DNA from: Phascolarctos cinereus
Taxonomy: Eukaryota; Chordata; Mammalia; Diprotodontia; Phascolarctidae
Assembly (NCBI RefSeq): GCF_002099425.1
Contig: NW_018344215.1
Coordinates: 2,887,001 to 2,951,000 of the forward strand
Reading direction: 5' to 3'
DNA: 64,000 nt
Shown here piece by piece: positions 11,351 to 23,634 of the stretch (within the stretch, counting starts at the first letter, position 1; each line of letters opens with the position of its first letter). Position numbers and translations under genes: made by a program. The notes under the pieces were generated by a model. It had not been told where the DNA came from. It did no database searches and saw only the letters and a list, made by a program, of their open reading frames with translations.

Positions 11351-12930
11351 CACTAGAGTAAAGGAAGATTTTGCTTTCCACCCACCCAGTCTAATGCACA
11401 CATAATGTAAAGGTGCATTTTATAGCTATCTGTGTTAATGGAAATTCTATAATGGCACAGATCACGATTTATCTAAATTTTATATTTACCCCAGTACCTA
11501 CGTAGCATATGACTATGCATGCAATAGATGCTAAATAAATGTTTATCACATTATATAGGTGCCTTCCATTCAAGACAATCCATTTAAATATCTGCAGTGT
11601 GTAAGGGATAGTATTAGGCACTACAGATACAAAGACAAAAACAAAACATTCTCTGCCCTCAGGAAGCTTACATTCTATTGGGAAGATCCATCATGTCCAC
11701 TAAGTAAAAGTAAATACCAAATATTTGGGGAAGTGAACAGGTCAGAAAATACTGTTTGGAAAGAGACGAAGAAATACAAGCTGGGTAGAGGCTGGAGTCC
11801 AAACCCATAAGAAATTCAATATCTACTTTAGTTACTTAATGTCTGAGGAGGTCTCTGGTTTTTGAAGGGTAAACGGTGAGTTCCTAAGGGGATCTATCTT
11901 GGGGCTTGTCTTGATAACTTAATAAATTTCTTCTGAGTCATAGAATGCTGAATGGATGTTTATCAAATAAGCATTTATTAAGCACTAATTATATAACAGA
12001 TACTTTGCTAAGTTTAAGGAACTCAAAGAAAGATAAAAAGAAGAAAAACAAAGAAATAGACCCTGCCTTCAAGGAGCTTACATTCCAAAGTAATTTTGTG
12101 TAATCCAAAGTTAAGTAAACAAAAGCCCAACACCACAAAGTTCTAATTTCGGTAAGAATCATCCTTCTAGCAGGTCAAGAATCACTCTTAAGTTGTTGTT
12201 GTTGTTGTTTTTAAATCCCCTCCTTCAAACTAAAGCATTATTTTCTTTGGACTCTGAACATTTCCCTGCCTTTAGCCCCACCCCAGAAAAGCCACACCTT
12301 GGGCCTTAGGGTCATGCAGAATTTTTCTACCTCCAAGATCTTGAACTTCAATGTTCTCTCCTTCCACCTGCCCTACCACCTTACTCCAGGCGACTCCATT
12401 GTTCACCCTCTTCATGGCTGCCAGAACCTTTCCTCTCTATCCCTCAGCCCTGGTCAGGCTTCCCTTACCTACCTAACCTAGCTAAGACCACATACTGAGC
12501 CATTGCAGAAATGCTCTCTTACAGACCCTAGAAAACAGTACATCTCAGGGTTGCAAAAGATCTCCACAGAGAACCTGGTGTGTAGTAGGTGCTTTAAAAT
12601 GTCATTGAACTTAAAATCAATCCAATCCAATGTAGCTGATTTTCTTACCCTAAATTTCTCATCTCACTTGTTGCTATGTTGAATGTCTTATAATCAGGCA
12701 GTCGTAAGATCTCTTTCCAGTAAAATTTCTGGGAACCTATAGTAAAGCAGATTCCATTCTTCTTTTGAAAAGCAGCTTAACTAGGTGCTCATCTCTTGCC
12801 TACAATTAACAGAGGGTGTCTATCTTCCAATGATCTTTATAATGAAAAAAGCATTTGAGGAGATAATGCCCTCACTTCACTCTGTATATTATAAAACAGT
12901 TTCAGCTCAGAGTTACCAGTACCAAGCTGG

Positions 12931-13440
12931 CTTAATGCTAAAAAGATAAAAGGTATCATGAAAGGTTTTGTGTAGCATAGTCTCATAATAAAAGTGTATA
13001 AACTTAGATCAAGTTTTGGACTTCCGTCAGGAGAGAGAAAAAGACATACCATAAGGGGAGCAGGAAAACTGTTTTCATGTGGATCATAGAGATACAAACT
13101 CCCACCTCTCATCTAGCAGGGTCATGATACTTCATGCCTGCCTAGCCCTAAAAACCTTATGCGAACTATTGCAAAGGGACATTTACCATCATCATCATCA
13201 TCATCATCATCATGGCAAGCATTTATATAACACCTGTTAGGTGCCAGGCACTGGGGTAAGTGCTTTACAAATATGATTTCATTTTGATCCTCACAACAAC
13301 CCTGGGAGGTAGGAGCTATTACTATCCCCATTTTACAGATGAGGAAACTGGTTGAAGTGTCTTGCCCAGGGTCACACCACTAGTAAGTGCCTGAGGCTGG
13401 ATTTGAACTCAGATCTTTTTGACTCTAAGTCCAACACTCT
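12931..13440 (+). repeat. Direct duplication, copy 1 (with embedded SINE and ATC run)
   Basis: From ACCAAGCTGG onward this segment matches 28050-28600 in the same order and orientation, at roughly 90 percent identity by eye over the first 400 bp. Shared landmarks are TCAAGTTTTGGACTTCC, AGGAGAGAGAAAAAGACATA, TTTTCATGTGGATCA, CATGATACTTCATGCCTGCC, an ATC trinucleotide run (here about 13189-13213) and a reverse SINE starting GCAAGCATTTATATAACACC. Both copies carry the SINE at the same junction, so the duplicated unit already contained it. I do not recognise the first 260 bp. Confidence 0.85.
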
Positions 13441-13714
13441 ATTCACTATACCATCTAGATGATTCATGAATAAAAATATAGTGTCCAAGTGGCAAATATT
13501 CTGTTATATATATTGCACAGTGGTCAGCCTATATTTAGTTCTATATTTAGTCCTAAGAGGCACATTTTTAGAAACACAGAATAAAATGAAGCAGAAGAGA
13601 GAGACCAGAATGGCAATGGACCTAGTCATGCCCTCGAAGAAGCTAGGAAAGGGAGGGGTGGCTGGGGGTTGTATTAGATGACCTTTTGGGGCCTTCCTGA
13701 GACACCTGATGCTA

Positions 13715-13950
13715 CAATACATAGAGCACTGGGCCTGGAGTCAGGAAGACCTAAGTTCAACTGCAGCCTCAGACATTTACTAGCTGTGTGACCTGGGCAG
13801 GTCACTTAACCTCTGATTGCCTCGGTTTCTTTAAACTATAGAATAACACCACCTTTCAGGCCTGTTGTAAGGATCAAATGAGATATTTGTGGAAAGGACT
13901 CAACATAGCACATCCGGGGCACCACAGAGGCACTATACAAATAATTGTTC
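13715..13950 (+). repeat. MIR/MAR1-type CORE-SINE
   Basis: AGAGCACTGGGCCTGGAGTC and AGGAAGACCTAAGTTCAA are followed by TAGCTGTGTGACCTGGGCAG, GTCACTTAACCTCTGATTGC and a GTTGTAAGGATCAAATGAGA 3' part. The last phrase marks a MIR-type end, unlike the GAGCTGGAGAAGG end of its neighbours. Confidence 0.8.
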
Positions 13951-13954
13951 CCTT

Positions 13955-14095
13955 CCTTTTACTTGTATTCACTCTCCACCCCTTTCCTCCATCCCTTGGA
14001 ATCCTCCCTTTCCTTCGAGGTTCAGATCAAATACTACCTTCTATAAGAAGCCTTCCTGATGCCCCCTCCCACTAAGGCCTCCCACTCTACATACA
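13955..14095 (+). repeat. L2 3' fragment
   Basis: Pyrimidine-rich sequence with CTTCGAGGTTCAGATCAAAT, CTTCTATAAGAAGCCTTCCT and GATGCCCCCTCCC. These match the L2 3' coding end, where CTCAAG...CTCCAGGAAGCCTTCC is typical. Confidence 0.6.
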
Positions 14096-14269
14096 GCTAG
14101 GTCCAGAATACTAAGAATAATGGTTCCCTTCAAGAGGTCCCAGGAACTTAAATTCATACTATCCAAAGTTACAATTTCTTAAAATATGGTTATTTATTTG
14201 TTGCAGCCCAAGGGATACATACAGCAAGGAACTGAAGAAAGTGACATCTTCAGGAATTCACTAGTATCA

Positions 14270-14412
14270 GGACCCAGGGTCGTCTACATGTTGTCTAGCC
14301 CAACTAGAATGCAAGCCCTTAAGGGAAGAGAGTTTTGTCTTTGCGTCCTTGGCTAGTAGATAGTGTCTAGTATTGTAGTAGGTACTTAATAAATGCTTGC
14401 TGGTGGATTCAT
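14270..14412 (+). repeat. L2-type 3' tail
   Basis: CTAGAATGCAAGCCCTTAAG, TTTTGTCTTTGCGTCCTTGG and GTAGTAGGTACTTAATAAAT appear in the order of an L2/MIR tail. Confidence 0.65.
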
Positions 14413-14552
14413 TGGCTAAGATTCCAGGATGTTGTGATTTCCCAGAGTTCTTAGGTAACATTTTGAAGACAGTTTTGTTTCAAGTTCTAAGACTGGCCTA
14501 TGGATATTTTGTTAGTCAGTCAGGAAGCACTTACTTAGCTCCAACTATGTGC

Positions 14553-14791
14553 TAAATGGGCAGCTAAATGGTGTAGTGAATAGAGTGCCAGTCCTGGAGT
14601 CAGGAAGACTCATCTTCCCAAGTTCAGATCTGGTCTCAGACACTTACTAGCTGTGTGATCATGGGCAAGTCACTTAACCCTGTTTGCCTCAGTTTCCTCA
14701 TCTGTGAAATGAGCTGGAGAAGGAAATGCCAAGAAAACCCCAAAATGGGGTCATGAAGAGTCAGACACAACTAAAAATTACCAACAACAAA
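14553..14791 (+). repeat. Full-length MAR1/WSINE1-type SINE, nested
   Basis: It reads GGGCAGCTAAATGGTGTAGT, a CCTGGAGTCAGGAAGAC head, the CORE GGGCAAGTCACTTAACCCTG, GAGCTGGAGAAGGAAATGCC, GGGGTCATGAAGAGTCAGAC and an ACCAACAACAA tail. ATGTGC occurs just before and just after it (14547-14552 and 14792-14797), and an interrupted MIR3-like element continues on both sides. Confidence 0.85.
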
Positions 14792-15017
14792 ATGTGCCAG
14801 GCAGTATTCATAAAGCATTATTCGTAAAACACATGATTGTTACATATGGTAAATAAGCCACTATTCATAAATCTACTTTGGAGATCCTGGGGATCTGAAG
14901 AGAGAGGGAGAGAGACACAGAGACAGACAGACAGACAGAAACAGAGATAGAGACAGAGAAGCAGAGAGACACAGAGAGGCAGACACAGAGAGACAGAGAG
15001 AGATACTCAGAGAAACA

Positions 15018-15135
15018 CATTTTATTAAGTACTTATTATGTGGCAGCCACTGTGCTCAGCACTGGGGATACCTAGAAACAGACAAGACAGTACCTGCCCT
15101 CAGGGAGCTTGCATTCTTCTACTAGAAGAGAACAC
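15018..15135 (+). repeat. MIR3/L2-SINE-like repeat
   Basis: ATTAAGTACTTATTATGTGG, CACTGTGCTCAGCACTGGGG and CCTGCCCTCAGGGAGCTTGC form the short repeat type that recurs throughout this window, also near 11570, 17370, 30590, 53965, 57110, 58385 and 61250. Confidence 0.7.
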
Positions 15136-15734
15136 ACAGAAAGGGAATTAGAATGAGAGGGAAGGTCACTGCATTGTTACCTGCAGGAGACATGGTGGGG
15201 AGACTGCAGGGAGTACCATTTACCATGCCTGGGGCAAGCATGTAAATGTGTAGTAGAACTCACCCCAACTTTCCATCGGCAGTTTCCTATTTTAGCTAAT
15301 GATTCTTGCTTTGAAATTCCTATGCTGCAGAATGCCTGTGTGCTTTCAGTACCCTTTCAGTTTGGCCCACTGGCCCAAGATCCCCCTTTCCAAGCCCCAG
15401 CTGTGATCCTGGTGTCACAAGTGGCTGTTTGTAGTCTAGCAATGACCTCAAAACTACAGTCAGAATTACACCGGTTATTGTTGCATCACTTTAGTGAATC
15501 AGCTAGGATACAAATCTCCATAGGCAGAGCACATTGAATTTCCTTTTTTACCTAATTAATTTACTTCTGTTTCTTCAAAAGGCCCTAAACAGGAGCATGA
15601 TTTTATCCTAAAGTGGGTTTGACTCAATGTTGGGACTAGACCAACGACACCATTGATGTAGGGAAGGAATGTCTAATGCAGAACTCTACCAGAGCAGATC
15701 GGCGTGTCCTGCAATTTGCAGTCATAGAGCGAGA

Positions 15735-15862
15735 GAGCGACCTGAGGTAAAGAGAAGTTAGTGACTTGTCCAGAGTCCCACAGCCAGTATCAGAAGCAGG
15801 GCTTGATTCTAGCTCTTCCTGACTCCAAGGCTCACCCTCCATCAACTACACCACACAGCCCC
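15735..15862 (-). repeat. CORE-SINE, reverse orientation
   Basis: TTAGTGACTTGTCCAGAGTC, CACAGCCAGTATCAGAAGCA and CTCTTCCTGACTCCAAGG, ending CACCACACAGCCCC, form a reverse CORE-SINE. Confidence 0.7.
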
Positions 15863-16484
15863 TCTCATTTTAAGCCTTTGAAATTTAATTTTAAAATAAC
15901 GGCTAACCTTCCTATGGAATTTAGGAAGCTTTATACACAACACATGAAAAGCATATGGAGAGTTTAAGGGAATTATTCTGGAAGCCCGACCTAGAAGTAT
16001 TATTTATTTATATACATGGCCATTGCAATGATCAACAAGGAAAAGGAGCCTTCCTGAGCACCAATCACTCTGATTAAACTGCAGGAATGGGACCGTGGGC
16101 TGAGCAAGGAGAGGCAAGGCATTCAGCATGAAGGAGATGAGAGCTCTGCTCTCCTCTATTCTAATCAGATCGATTCAAGAATTTTCCATCCAATTTGGGC
16201 ACTGTAGCTGGCATCAGGGCTTAAAAAAGACATCAGTAAGTTGAGAAGCATCCCAAGGAGGGCTACCAGCATGGTGAAGGGCCTCAACGTTGAATTATTC
16301 TGGTACATAATTACAGAGGAGGCCAGGTGCTCTCGTGAACCAGAAGCCATTTCAATTCAATTCCTCTTATGAAGCCCCCAAAGCCCCCTCTTTTTCTCTA
16401 CCCTGCCTCATTTTTGTGGTAAAATACTAGGAGACTTAAAAAGTCAGAAATCGTGGCAATAGATTCTATAATTAGAATAGTTCA

Positions 16485-16700
16485 GACTTATATGATGCTT
16501 TGAGGTTTGCAAAGGAATTTACATACATTACCTCCTTTGAGTTCCACAAAACCTTATGAGTAAGGCTCTACAAGGATTGTTATATCCATTATATATATGA
16601 GGAAACTGAAACACAGAGCAAGTTTGTGATTTACCTAGGATCAGTTAGCAAATGTCAGTAGCTGAATTCTATCCCAGATCTTCCTGGCCCCAAGTTCATT
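16485..16700 (-). repeat. MIR3/CORE-SINE, reverse orientation
   Basis: ATGCTTTGAGGTTTGCAAAG, ATGAGGAAACTGAAACACAG and ATCTTCCTGGCCCCAAGTTC are reverse-MIR phrases. A CA microsatellite follows directly. Confidence 0.7.
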
Positions 16701-16719
16701 ACACTGTACTATGTTTGCA

Positions 16720-16721
16720 AC

Positions 16722-16768
<47 letters not shown>
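16720..16768 (+). repeat. (CA)n microsatellite
   Basis: About 49 bp of CA dinucleotide with one G interruption near its start. Confidence 0.97.
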
Positions 16769-16769
<1 letters not shown>

Positions 16770-17003
16770 CCTGGATTATCATCCCCATTTATTCACATAA
16801 TGGAACCACCAGGTAAGGAGAAGATGGTAAAGTCACTTTATGTGATACCTGTTCCCTCTTTTCTAACAATTCAACAAAAACTCTGAAAGTATAAACACTT
16901 ATGTGTTTCCAAAGAAAACCAGGTCTTAAAATGAGTCTCAGAGATAGTCTTTAATAAATTACTCCTGCTAAGGAAACCCTGTCTCCCAATTTATCATCAT
17001 TTG

Positions 17004-17098
17004 AATGTGGAATGTAAGTGACTTGAGAGGAAGAACCTGCTTTATTTTTGTGTTTCTATTTCCAAAACCTAGAATAGTGTCTGACACATGGATAGAGT

Positions 17099-17152
<54 letters not shown>

Positions 17153-17330
17153 AATAGAGATAAATAGATAAATGAGAGAGAAATGATAGGACATATGTAG
17201 ATAAATAGGTAGGTAGATAGATGAAGACAGAGATACATAGATAAATGAAAAAGATATATGGGTAGATGATATAAAGATACACAGATAAAAAGGAGAACTG
17301 ATAGAGATTGGTAGGTAGATACAGAAATTA
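17004..17330 (+). repeat. L2-type tail followed by (GA)n and GATA-rich tract
   Basis: An L2/MIR-like tail (17004-17092) is followed by about 50 bp of pure GA (17099-17148) and about 180 bp of degenerate GATA/TAGATAAAT DNA. The long minus-strand ORFs here are low-complexity products of these tracts. Confidence 0.85.
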
Positions 17331-17364
17331 GATAAGAGATTTATAGCTACATGCATAGATGAGT

Positions 17365-17480
17365 AAGAGAATTTATTTAGCACTTTCTATATTCAAGGCA
17401 CTGTGTTAAGTACTAGGGATACAAATAAAAGCATAGTAGGCAGTCCCTGCCCTCAAGGAACTTATATTCTAATGGAAAAG
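17365..17480 (+). repeat. MIR3/L2-SINE-like repeat
   Basis: GAATTTATTTAGCACTTTCT, AAGGCACTGTGTTAAGTACT and CCTGCCCTCAAGGAACTTAT appear in consensus order. Confidence 0.7.
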
Positions 17481-18070
17481 GGATCTGAAAATAGGAGGGG
17501 ACATGATAGAGTTGGGCATGTTCCTGGTGTGCTCTGGAGGCTTAGAACTGAGGAAGATCCAGCCAATGCTGGTCCATCAATGTCCAGGGTGGTTTCAGGA
17601 ATGAAGTTTAACTTCCTGGTGGGGAGAGAGTGAAAGTAATGACCAGAGTGGACAGAGCAGGTGGAATGACAAAGTAGGTGCTAAATATATGATCGGTGAT
17701 TGATGGATTGATTAGTACTTAATAAGGTCATGTGGATTGTCTGCATTTCAGCCTACTGTATGATAAATTTCTGTATCTTTGAAAGAGCTCTGCTCCTCAG
17801 TTAGCTATTTATTCCTTAAGATAGATTTCCCTGATGCTGACTTTCCAGGAGTTAAGCCTTTACAGAGCAGTCCTCTGAATCAAATCCAGTTTCTCCAATG
17901 CTTTCCTAGACTGTGCAGTCCCAACAAGGCACAAATAGCCTGACTCATGCTAAGTAAAGGGAGAGAATTGTCTTTCATTCCACAGGCCACAGCCTAGTCC
18001 TTAATCTCAGATCATATCACCCAGGCTGGAAATATCATGGTGGTTTTGAAAAATTCTGCTGTTATCTCTG

Positions 18071-18158
18071 TAGACTGTTGCTTTCTTTCCTTTTTTTTTT
18101 TTTTTTTGCAACTGGGGTTAAGTGACTTGCCCAGGGTCACACAGTAGACTGTTGCTTT
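18071..18158 (-). repeat. 5'-truncated MAR1-type SINE with 14-bp target-site duplication
   Basis: Only about 60 bp of SINE is present (18085-18144, reverse): a T-rich tail complement, then GGGGTTAAGTGACTTGCCCA and GGTCACACAG. It is bracketed by the perfect 14-bp repeat TAGACTGTTGCTTT (18071-18084 and 18145-18158). The clean duplication shows a recent insertion that was already truncated when it landed. Confidence 0.93.
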
Positions 18159-20244
18159 TAGGCAGAGCAAGAAACCACCTCCCATGGCTGGGGGCTTTCT
18201 GAAAATCTGCTTCTTTGTAGAGCATATGAAGGCCTGATAGGCCATGTGAACAGGGAAGAAAAAAGAGAACCAGACCGAGAAGAGCAGCCTGCCAATCGCT
18301 AGGGGCTGACTCTAGTGCTCTGGCTGGGGTGTTTGGGTTTCCTTGTTATGTAACAGAAGGGACTTCCCTGGGAGGAGACACTCCATGGAAGGAAACATGT
18401 CGCCAGCGACGGCTGCCAGGAGCCCTGGGCCCTGAAACATAATCACTACAGGGTCACCACTCAGGCCACTGGTAGTGAAGGACAGTGATGAATGCCAGGG
18501 AGGAAAAGCCCCACAGATCCTGAGCCCAGGACCTCCGTCCAGGGCCAGACACTACGAGGAGACTCCAAGGATTTTCTGACTCCAAATGAGTTTAATCTTA
18601 TTTCATTTGGTTCTGAATGAGGGAAATGGATACTCCCATATCCATTTTAAATCTTCATTTAGGCCTTAGTCTTCAAAAGAAGTCAAAACTAATCCCAACA
18701 ATCGACAGCCAGTGAACTCTTTAGTTTCTTAAAGGTCAAACGTAATATCAAGCAGAGCCATGTGCTAGGTTTGGAACTAGGCTGGGATCTAAGCTCTGAC
18801 ACTATCTCAGTGAATTCAGGGAAATATTCTCAGTTTCCGTATTTTTTTTTAAATTAGAGGGAGTGGGCAAGATTGCAGAGAGGCAGCATGGTACAATGAA
18901 AACAATGTTGGATTTGGATTCAGGAGGACCTGGTCTGGAATTCTGGTTCTGACACTAAGTAAGATATTTTGCAGGTCATTAACATCTATGGCCTCACTGA
19001 TCAGCATACAATAAATGCTTAATAAATGCTTTTTCATCCATCAACCTTGCTGGTAAGATTTTAATAAACAGCAGGCATGTGTGGAATAGGTATGGGGACT
19101 AGATGTGCCATTTTGTTGATATAGGGAACTCTGGGGTGAGGAAACTCATGCTGAAGCTGATTGGCACCTTGTCTGTAACCAGCAGCCCTAAAGTGCTGCC
19201 TGGATGTCTAGGAGGTTATATGATTTGCCCAAGGTCATACATTGTCAGTATAGGTCAGATGCAGTGTTGGAATTCGGGTCTTCCTGGCTTTGAGGTTTCT
19301 CCTTTATATCTAGAAAAAAGGTCAAGACCTCCTCCAACATTTCACTATCAGTACAGGAGGCAGCCCTGGCTGTGACCTTGGATCAAGCTCTGGATGGACC
19401 TTCCACCACTTAGCAATCATTTGTCTTTTTCAGGGACCAACCTGCCTAAGTTTGGAGTTCATCAATGGATAAGCAAAAAAGATTATCTCTCAGCCATACA
19501 AATTTAAGATTATCTTCTATGAGGGAAAGGGGCTGCTATCTGAGTCAGTGGAAGAATGCCTTACTTAGTAAATGCTTATTGACTGACTGATTGATTCAAG
19601 AAGTATCCATGCTGATTGAATTGTGGATTTAAATAATCTATACAAATAAAGCCAGATATGCCTTCATCAGTCTTGCCTCTGTATGCCCTATAGTATCATA
19701 GAGCCATAGGTTTAGAGCAATAAAGAACCACAAAGGCAGCCTAGTGTGACCAGGTAGTTTTATAGATGGTATAACTGAGGCCCAGAGAAGTGAGGAACAA
19801 TTATACCTTAGATCCAGAGGGAGAAGACACATCAAAGCTCATCCAGTCAAATCCCCTCAACTGACAGTTGAGGAAACAACCCACAGGAAAGTGACCTGAC
19901 TTGCTCATGCTCATACAGGTAGGATGCAGCAAAATGGCTCGAGTGAATGTTCTGTCCACTGAGACACGCCACAACTAGAATTCCCTCTCGATATTAGATA
20001 TTTAATAAGCTAAATGTAACCTGAACTCACTGCAACTAACTTAGAAAAAAACTTAGTAATTACCCTGTGAGCATGCTGAGGCGTGCCTCCGTATGTGTTT
20101 TGGGCACCATTACAGGGGTGAGTCTTCTCTCCCCACCTGGACTGTAAGCCACCAGGAAGTGGGCATCACCTCTGAACTTTAGGCCGTAAAATGTGAGCTC
20201 CTTACAAGGAACCTAGGACAGTGTCTAGCATATACTAGATGCCT

Positions 20245-20533
20245 AATAAATACTAATGGACAAGTAGGTGGCTCAGTGGATAGAGCACCGTGCTGAAGTT
20301 AGGCAGATTCATCTTCATGAGTTCAAATCTGGCCTCAGATACTTACTAGCTGTGTGATCCTGGGCAAGTCACTTAACCCTGTTTGCCTCAGTTTCTCAAC
20401 TGTAAAATGAGCTGGAGAAGGGAATGGCAAACCATTCTAGTATCTTTGCCAAAACAAACAAACAAAAAATAAATAGAGTTCCAAAAAGTTGAACACAACT
20501 GAAAAATGACTGAACAACAACAAATAAATACTA
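20245..20533 (+). repeat. Full-length MAR1/WSINE1-type SINE with 11-bp target-site duplication
   Basis: The SINE (20256-20522) has the GGTGGCTCAGTGGATAGAGC head, the CORE GGGCAAGTCACTTAACCCTG, GAGCTGGAGAAGGGAATGGC and a GAACAACAAC tail. The repeat AATAAATACTA lies at 20245-20255 and 20523-20533. It split an L2-type tail, whose GATTGATTGATTA end resumes downstream. Confidence 0.93.
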
Positions 20534-20679
20534 GATTGTCATTGATTGATTGATTACAGATCATAAAATTATAGATTTCACTACATCCAAGTTACTTAGA
20601 AGCCTCATTTTACAGAGAAGGAGCCTGGGGTGCAGAGACATGAAATAACTTGTTCAAGGTCACACACATAACAACTTTC

Positions 20680-21110
20680 TTCATTTCTTTTGTGACAAAT
20701 TTATTTCACTGCTTGTAACCCCATCAAAAATGGGGGAATGCCAAAGAAATAATATGCCTCAACTTCAGTGAATCATTGGGGTCTCATTCAGTTCTTTTGG
20801 GAAAGATGTAGAATAGATGGTAATGCAATGATGTGGGACTAATTGAGTAAGTGAACCCCAAGCGAGATGTTGGATGGATCAATGTCAACTTGGAAGGGAT
20901 ATCTTTAGTAAGGTGCCCCAGGGATTTGTTTTTGGCTCAGTGAATTTCAACATTTACGTTAATGATTTGGATGAAAATATAAATGACTTAGCTATCAAAT
21001 TCACAAATGACAGAAAATTGGGAGGGATCATAACACATTGGACAAAACCAAAATCAGAAACACAATCCCAACAGGACAGAATGATGGCCTGAATACAAGA
21101 TGAATTTTAC
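20680..21110 (+). repeat. CR1/L3 LINE, reverse transcriptase relic
   Basis: Conceptual translation near 20874-21092 shows VPQGFVFGSVNFNIYVNDLD and AIKFTNDRKLGGI. These match the CR1/L3 reverse transcriptase motifs (VPQGSVLGPLLFNIYINDLD; the catalytic FADD box here is FTND, with the first of the two Asp changed to Asn). Upstream DNA (GCCTCAACTTCAGTGAATCA) resembles the preceding DFSKAFD-like block. It is old and decayed, with no function expected. Confidence 0.75.
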
Positions 21111-21239
21111 TATGGCTAGGGGACTTCATCTCATGATGGTGAGTTGAGATGCTATAGGACAGCAAGAACTTCCAATTACCCTACTCAAAAACTCACAGTC
21201 AAAAGAAAGAGAGAGACAGAGAGACAGAGAGAGAGAAGA

Positions 21240-22170
21240 GAGAATAACCAAAAACTTCTAAAGAAAATGTTTGTGAAACAAGGAAATGCAAAAGTAGACA
21301 AAAAAATGTAAAAAATAGCACAATAAAATCATAAATGCCAAAATAGTAGATAAATATTTTGGAACAAAGGAAATTGAAATGAAACTAGGAGAAAATAGTG
21401 AAGAAAACAAATGACAACTCTTGGCTGTAGAGATGAAGCTTAAAATCATCAGATGATATTCGTGATGAACACAGTGAAGGAAATATGAAAATTTGAAAGT
21501 AAAAAAATAAGCAAGACAATATAATAATGACACTCAGCAACTTGGGAAATATCCATGCAAAACAGAAGTAAAATCACGGATTCACTGTGAAATAGAATTT
21601 TTCTCCTATAGGACAGTATGGCAGACTCAACGTAAAAAGCAACAAAGCAAACTCCAAAAAGAGCCTACAACTGAAAAAAAAATGCTTAGAAACTACAAAA
21701 GTGATGGACATAAAGGACAGAGCTCAGAAAGACAATCTAAGGGTTATCAGGTCCCCCCTCAAAAAAAAAAGTGAAGAGTCTGATTGTCGTATTTCAGTTA
21801 GACTGTAAATTTTCTCAAAAATATTTAAATCAAGGGAGAGAAGACCAATCAATGGGTTCCATGAGATGTCAATAAGTTTGAGCAATAGATTAAAATCACT
21901 CAAAATCATTGTTATTAAACTTCAAAATTACAATCAAGGAGGTGATGATCTTTCAAGAAGCCAGGGGGGAGGGGGTAGAGGAAATCTCATATACAATAAA
22001 TAAATGAATGGATGGACAGATGGATGTATAAATAAAATACATGAAATCTAAATTTTTCATCCAAGATAAGTTATGGCAGAAAAAGCTGCAATATGACCTA
22101 TAGAAAATCAAGAGATTAAGGTACCTCAGAATCATCTACCCAGCAAATCTAAGCCAACTTTAGGAAGGCT
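21240..22170 (+). repeat. Degraded L1, ORF1-like region (tentative)
   Basis: A-rich DNA with peptide echoes of L1 ORF1: AEKDNLRVI-like sequence near 21724 and a RIIYPANLS-like block near 22125, corresponding to the RINYPAKLS block near the ORF1 C-terminus. GA-rich DNA (about 21200-21245) precedes it. No frame stays open. It could be the 5' half of the same old L1 whose ORF2-like DNA starts near 25690. Confidence 0.5.
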
Positions 22171-23634
22171 AGAGAGATGATGATAAGTCCATAGATTTGT
22201 AGCAGGAATAGACTTTGTATGTAATCTGGTCCCAAAGGTGTAAAATAATTTGGTGAAAGTTGCACAATAAATGGCAATCAGGATTTGAACTGTGTCCCCT
22301 GCTTCCACAATGATTGCAATTTCCCTTCACCATACTCTCTCTTTAAAGATAACACAGTAGTTTTAGCAACTGCAGACACATAGCCCAGCCTCTGTAAAGT
22401 TTATGAGATTCAAACTTACCCAAAGTGAAGTATATCACCAAGGTAAACCCAAAGCAATCTTTTTACTATGAATGACTAATCACCAACTCAATTTAAATTT
22501 TATGGAGGGATAGAAAAAAAAAAAGTAATGTGTTTTGATCCGTGACTATCTCATTGAAAACACCTTGGGGAGAAAAACAAGCTGCACAGCTATTTGTTGG
22601 CCTGACAAACAACCACCTTAATGAAATCACCACAGGAGGACATCAAAGGAATAAAGCGCTGAACGGATTAACTAACTGCAGCCTCATAGGGGAAAAAAGT
22701 CAGTAATGGAATCCTCAGGGTTAAAAACCAATGGACGCAAATGAACTTCAGGACTGTGAAGTTAAGTAAATGATGAATGCATATGTGTGTATGCAGATAG
22801 ATGGGGAGGGGACTGGATCTATTTTCATTGGTTAGTGTATAGGGAATTCTCAGCAAGGGAAATCACCAGAAAGAAGCTCCTAGCAATGCAGATGTCATCT
22901 GTTCTTCAACCTAGAGTCATAGACAGTCCCTGGGGGGTATTGAGAGGTTAAATGGCTTACCCAAAGTTACACAACCAGTGACTGTCAGAGGCAGGACTAG
23001 AACTTAGGACTTCCTGACTCTGCTCTGAGGATGGCTCTGTAACTACTCTCTTATGCTTCTAATCTCTTTCTCTCTCCCTCCATCTTTGTCTCTCAGACTA
23101 TGTCTCTTTCTCTCTCTGTCTCTCTCTTCATATATCTGTATATGTAATATTTATGTACAATTTATTTATTTATCTATAAATATTTATAGTTATATGTTTC
23201 TATATAATATAAAACAAATGTATATAATACATATATACACATATATATATACATACATCTGCATGTGAGATAATAAATGTAAAGCACTTAGCACAGTGTC
23301 TGGCACATGGTACACACTATATAAATGTTAGCTATTGTTATTATTATTACTACTACTATTATTATTATCATTATTTTAAAAAATATAGGGGCGAAAAAAA
23401 GGAATGATTTTATTATGTTGATCACAAATCAAAGGGTCTTACAGATGGAATTGAAATGTTGTTAAGTCTTTTCCCTTCATTTTACATAGAAGGAAACTGA
23501 GGTACAGAGAGCAATGACTTGCCCAGGGTCCCCAAGGAAATAAGTATCTGAGGTGAAATTCAAACCAAGCAACAGAAAAGGGGGGGGGCAGAGAAAAGAT
23601 TAAAGAGAGAGCAAATACAAGAATTCTGTCAAAA

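Noticed and set aside
16968-17383. 104-codon ORFs on the minus strand
   Set aside because: They are low-complexity products of the GA and GATA tracts.
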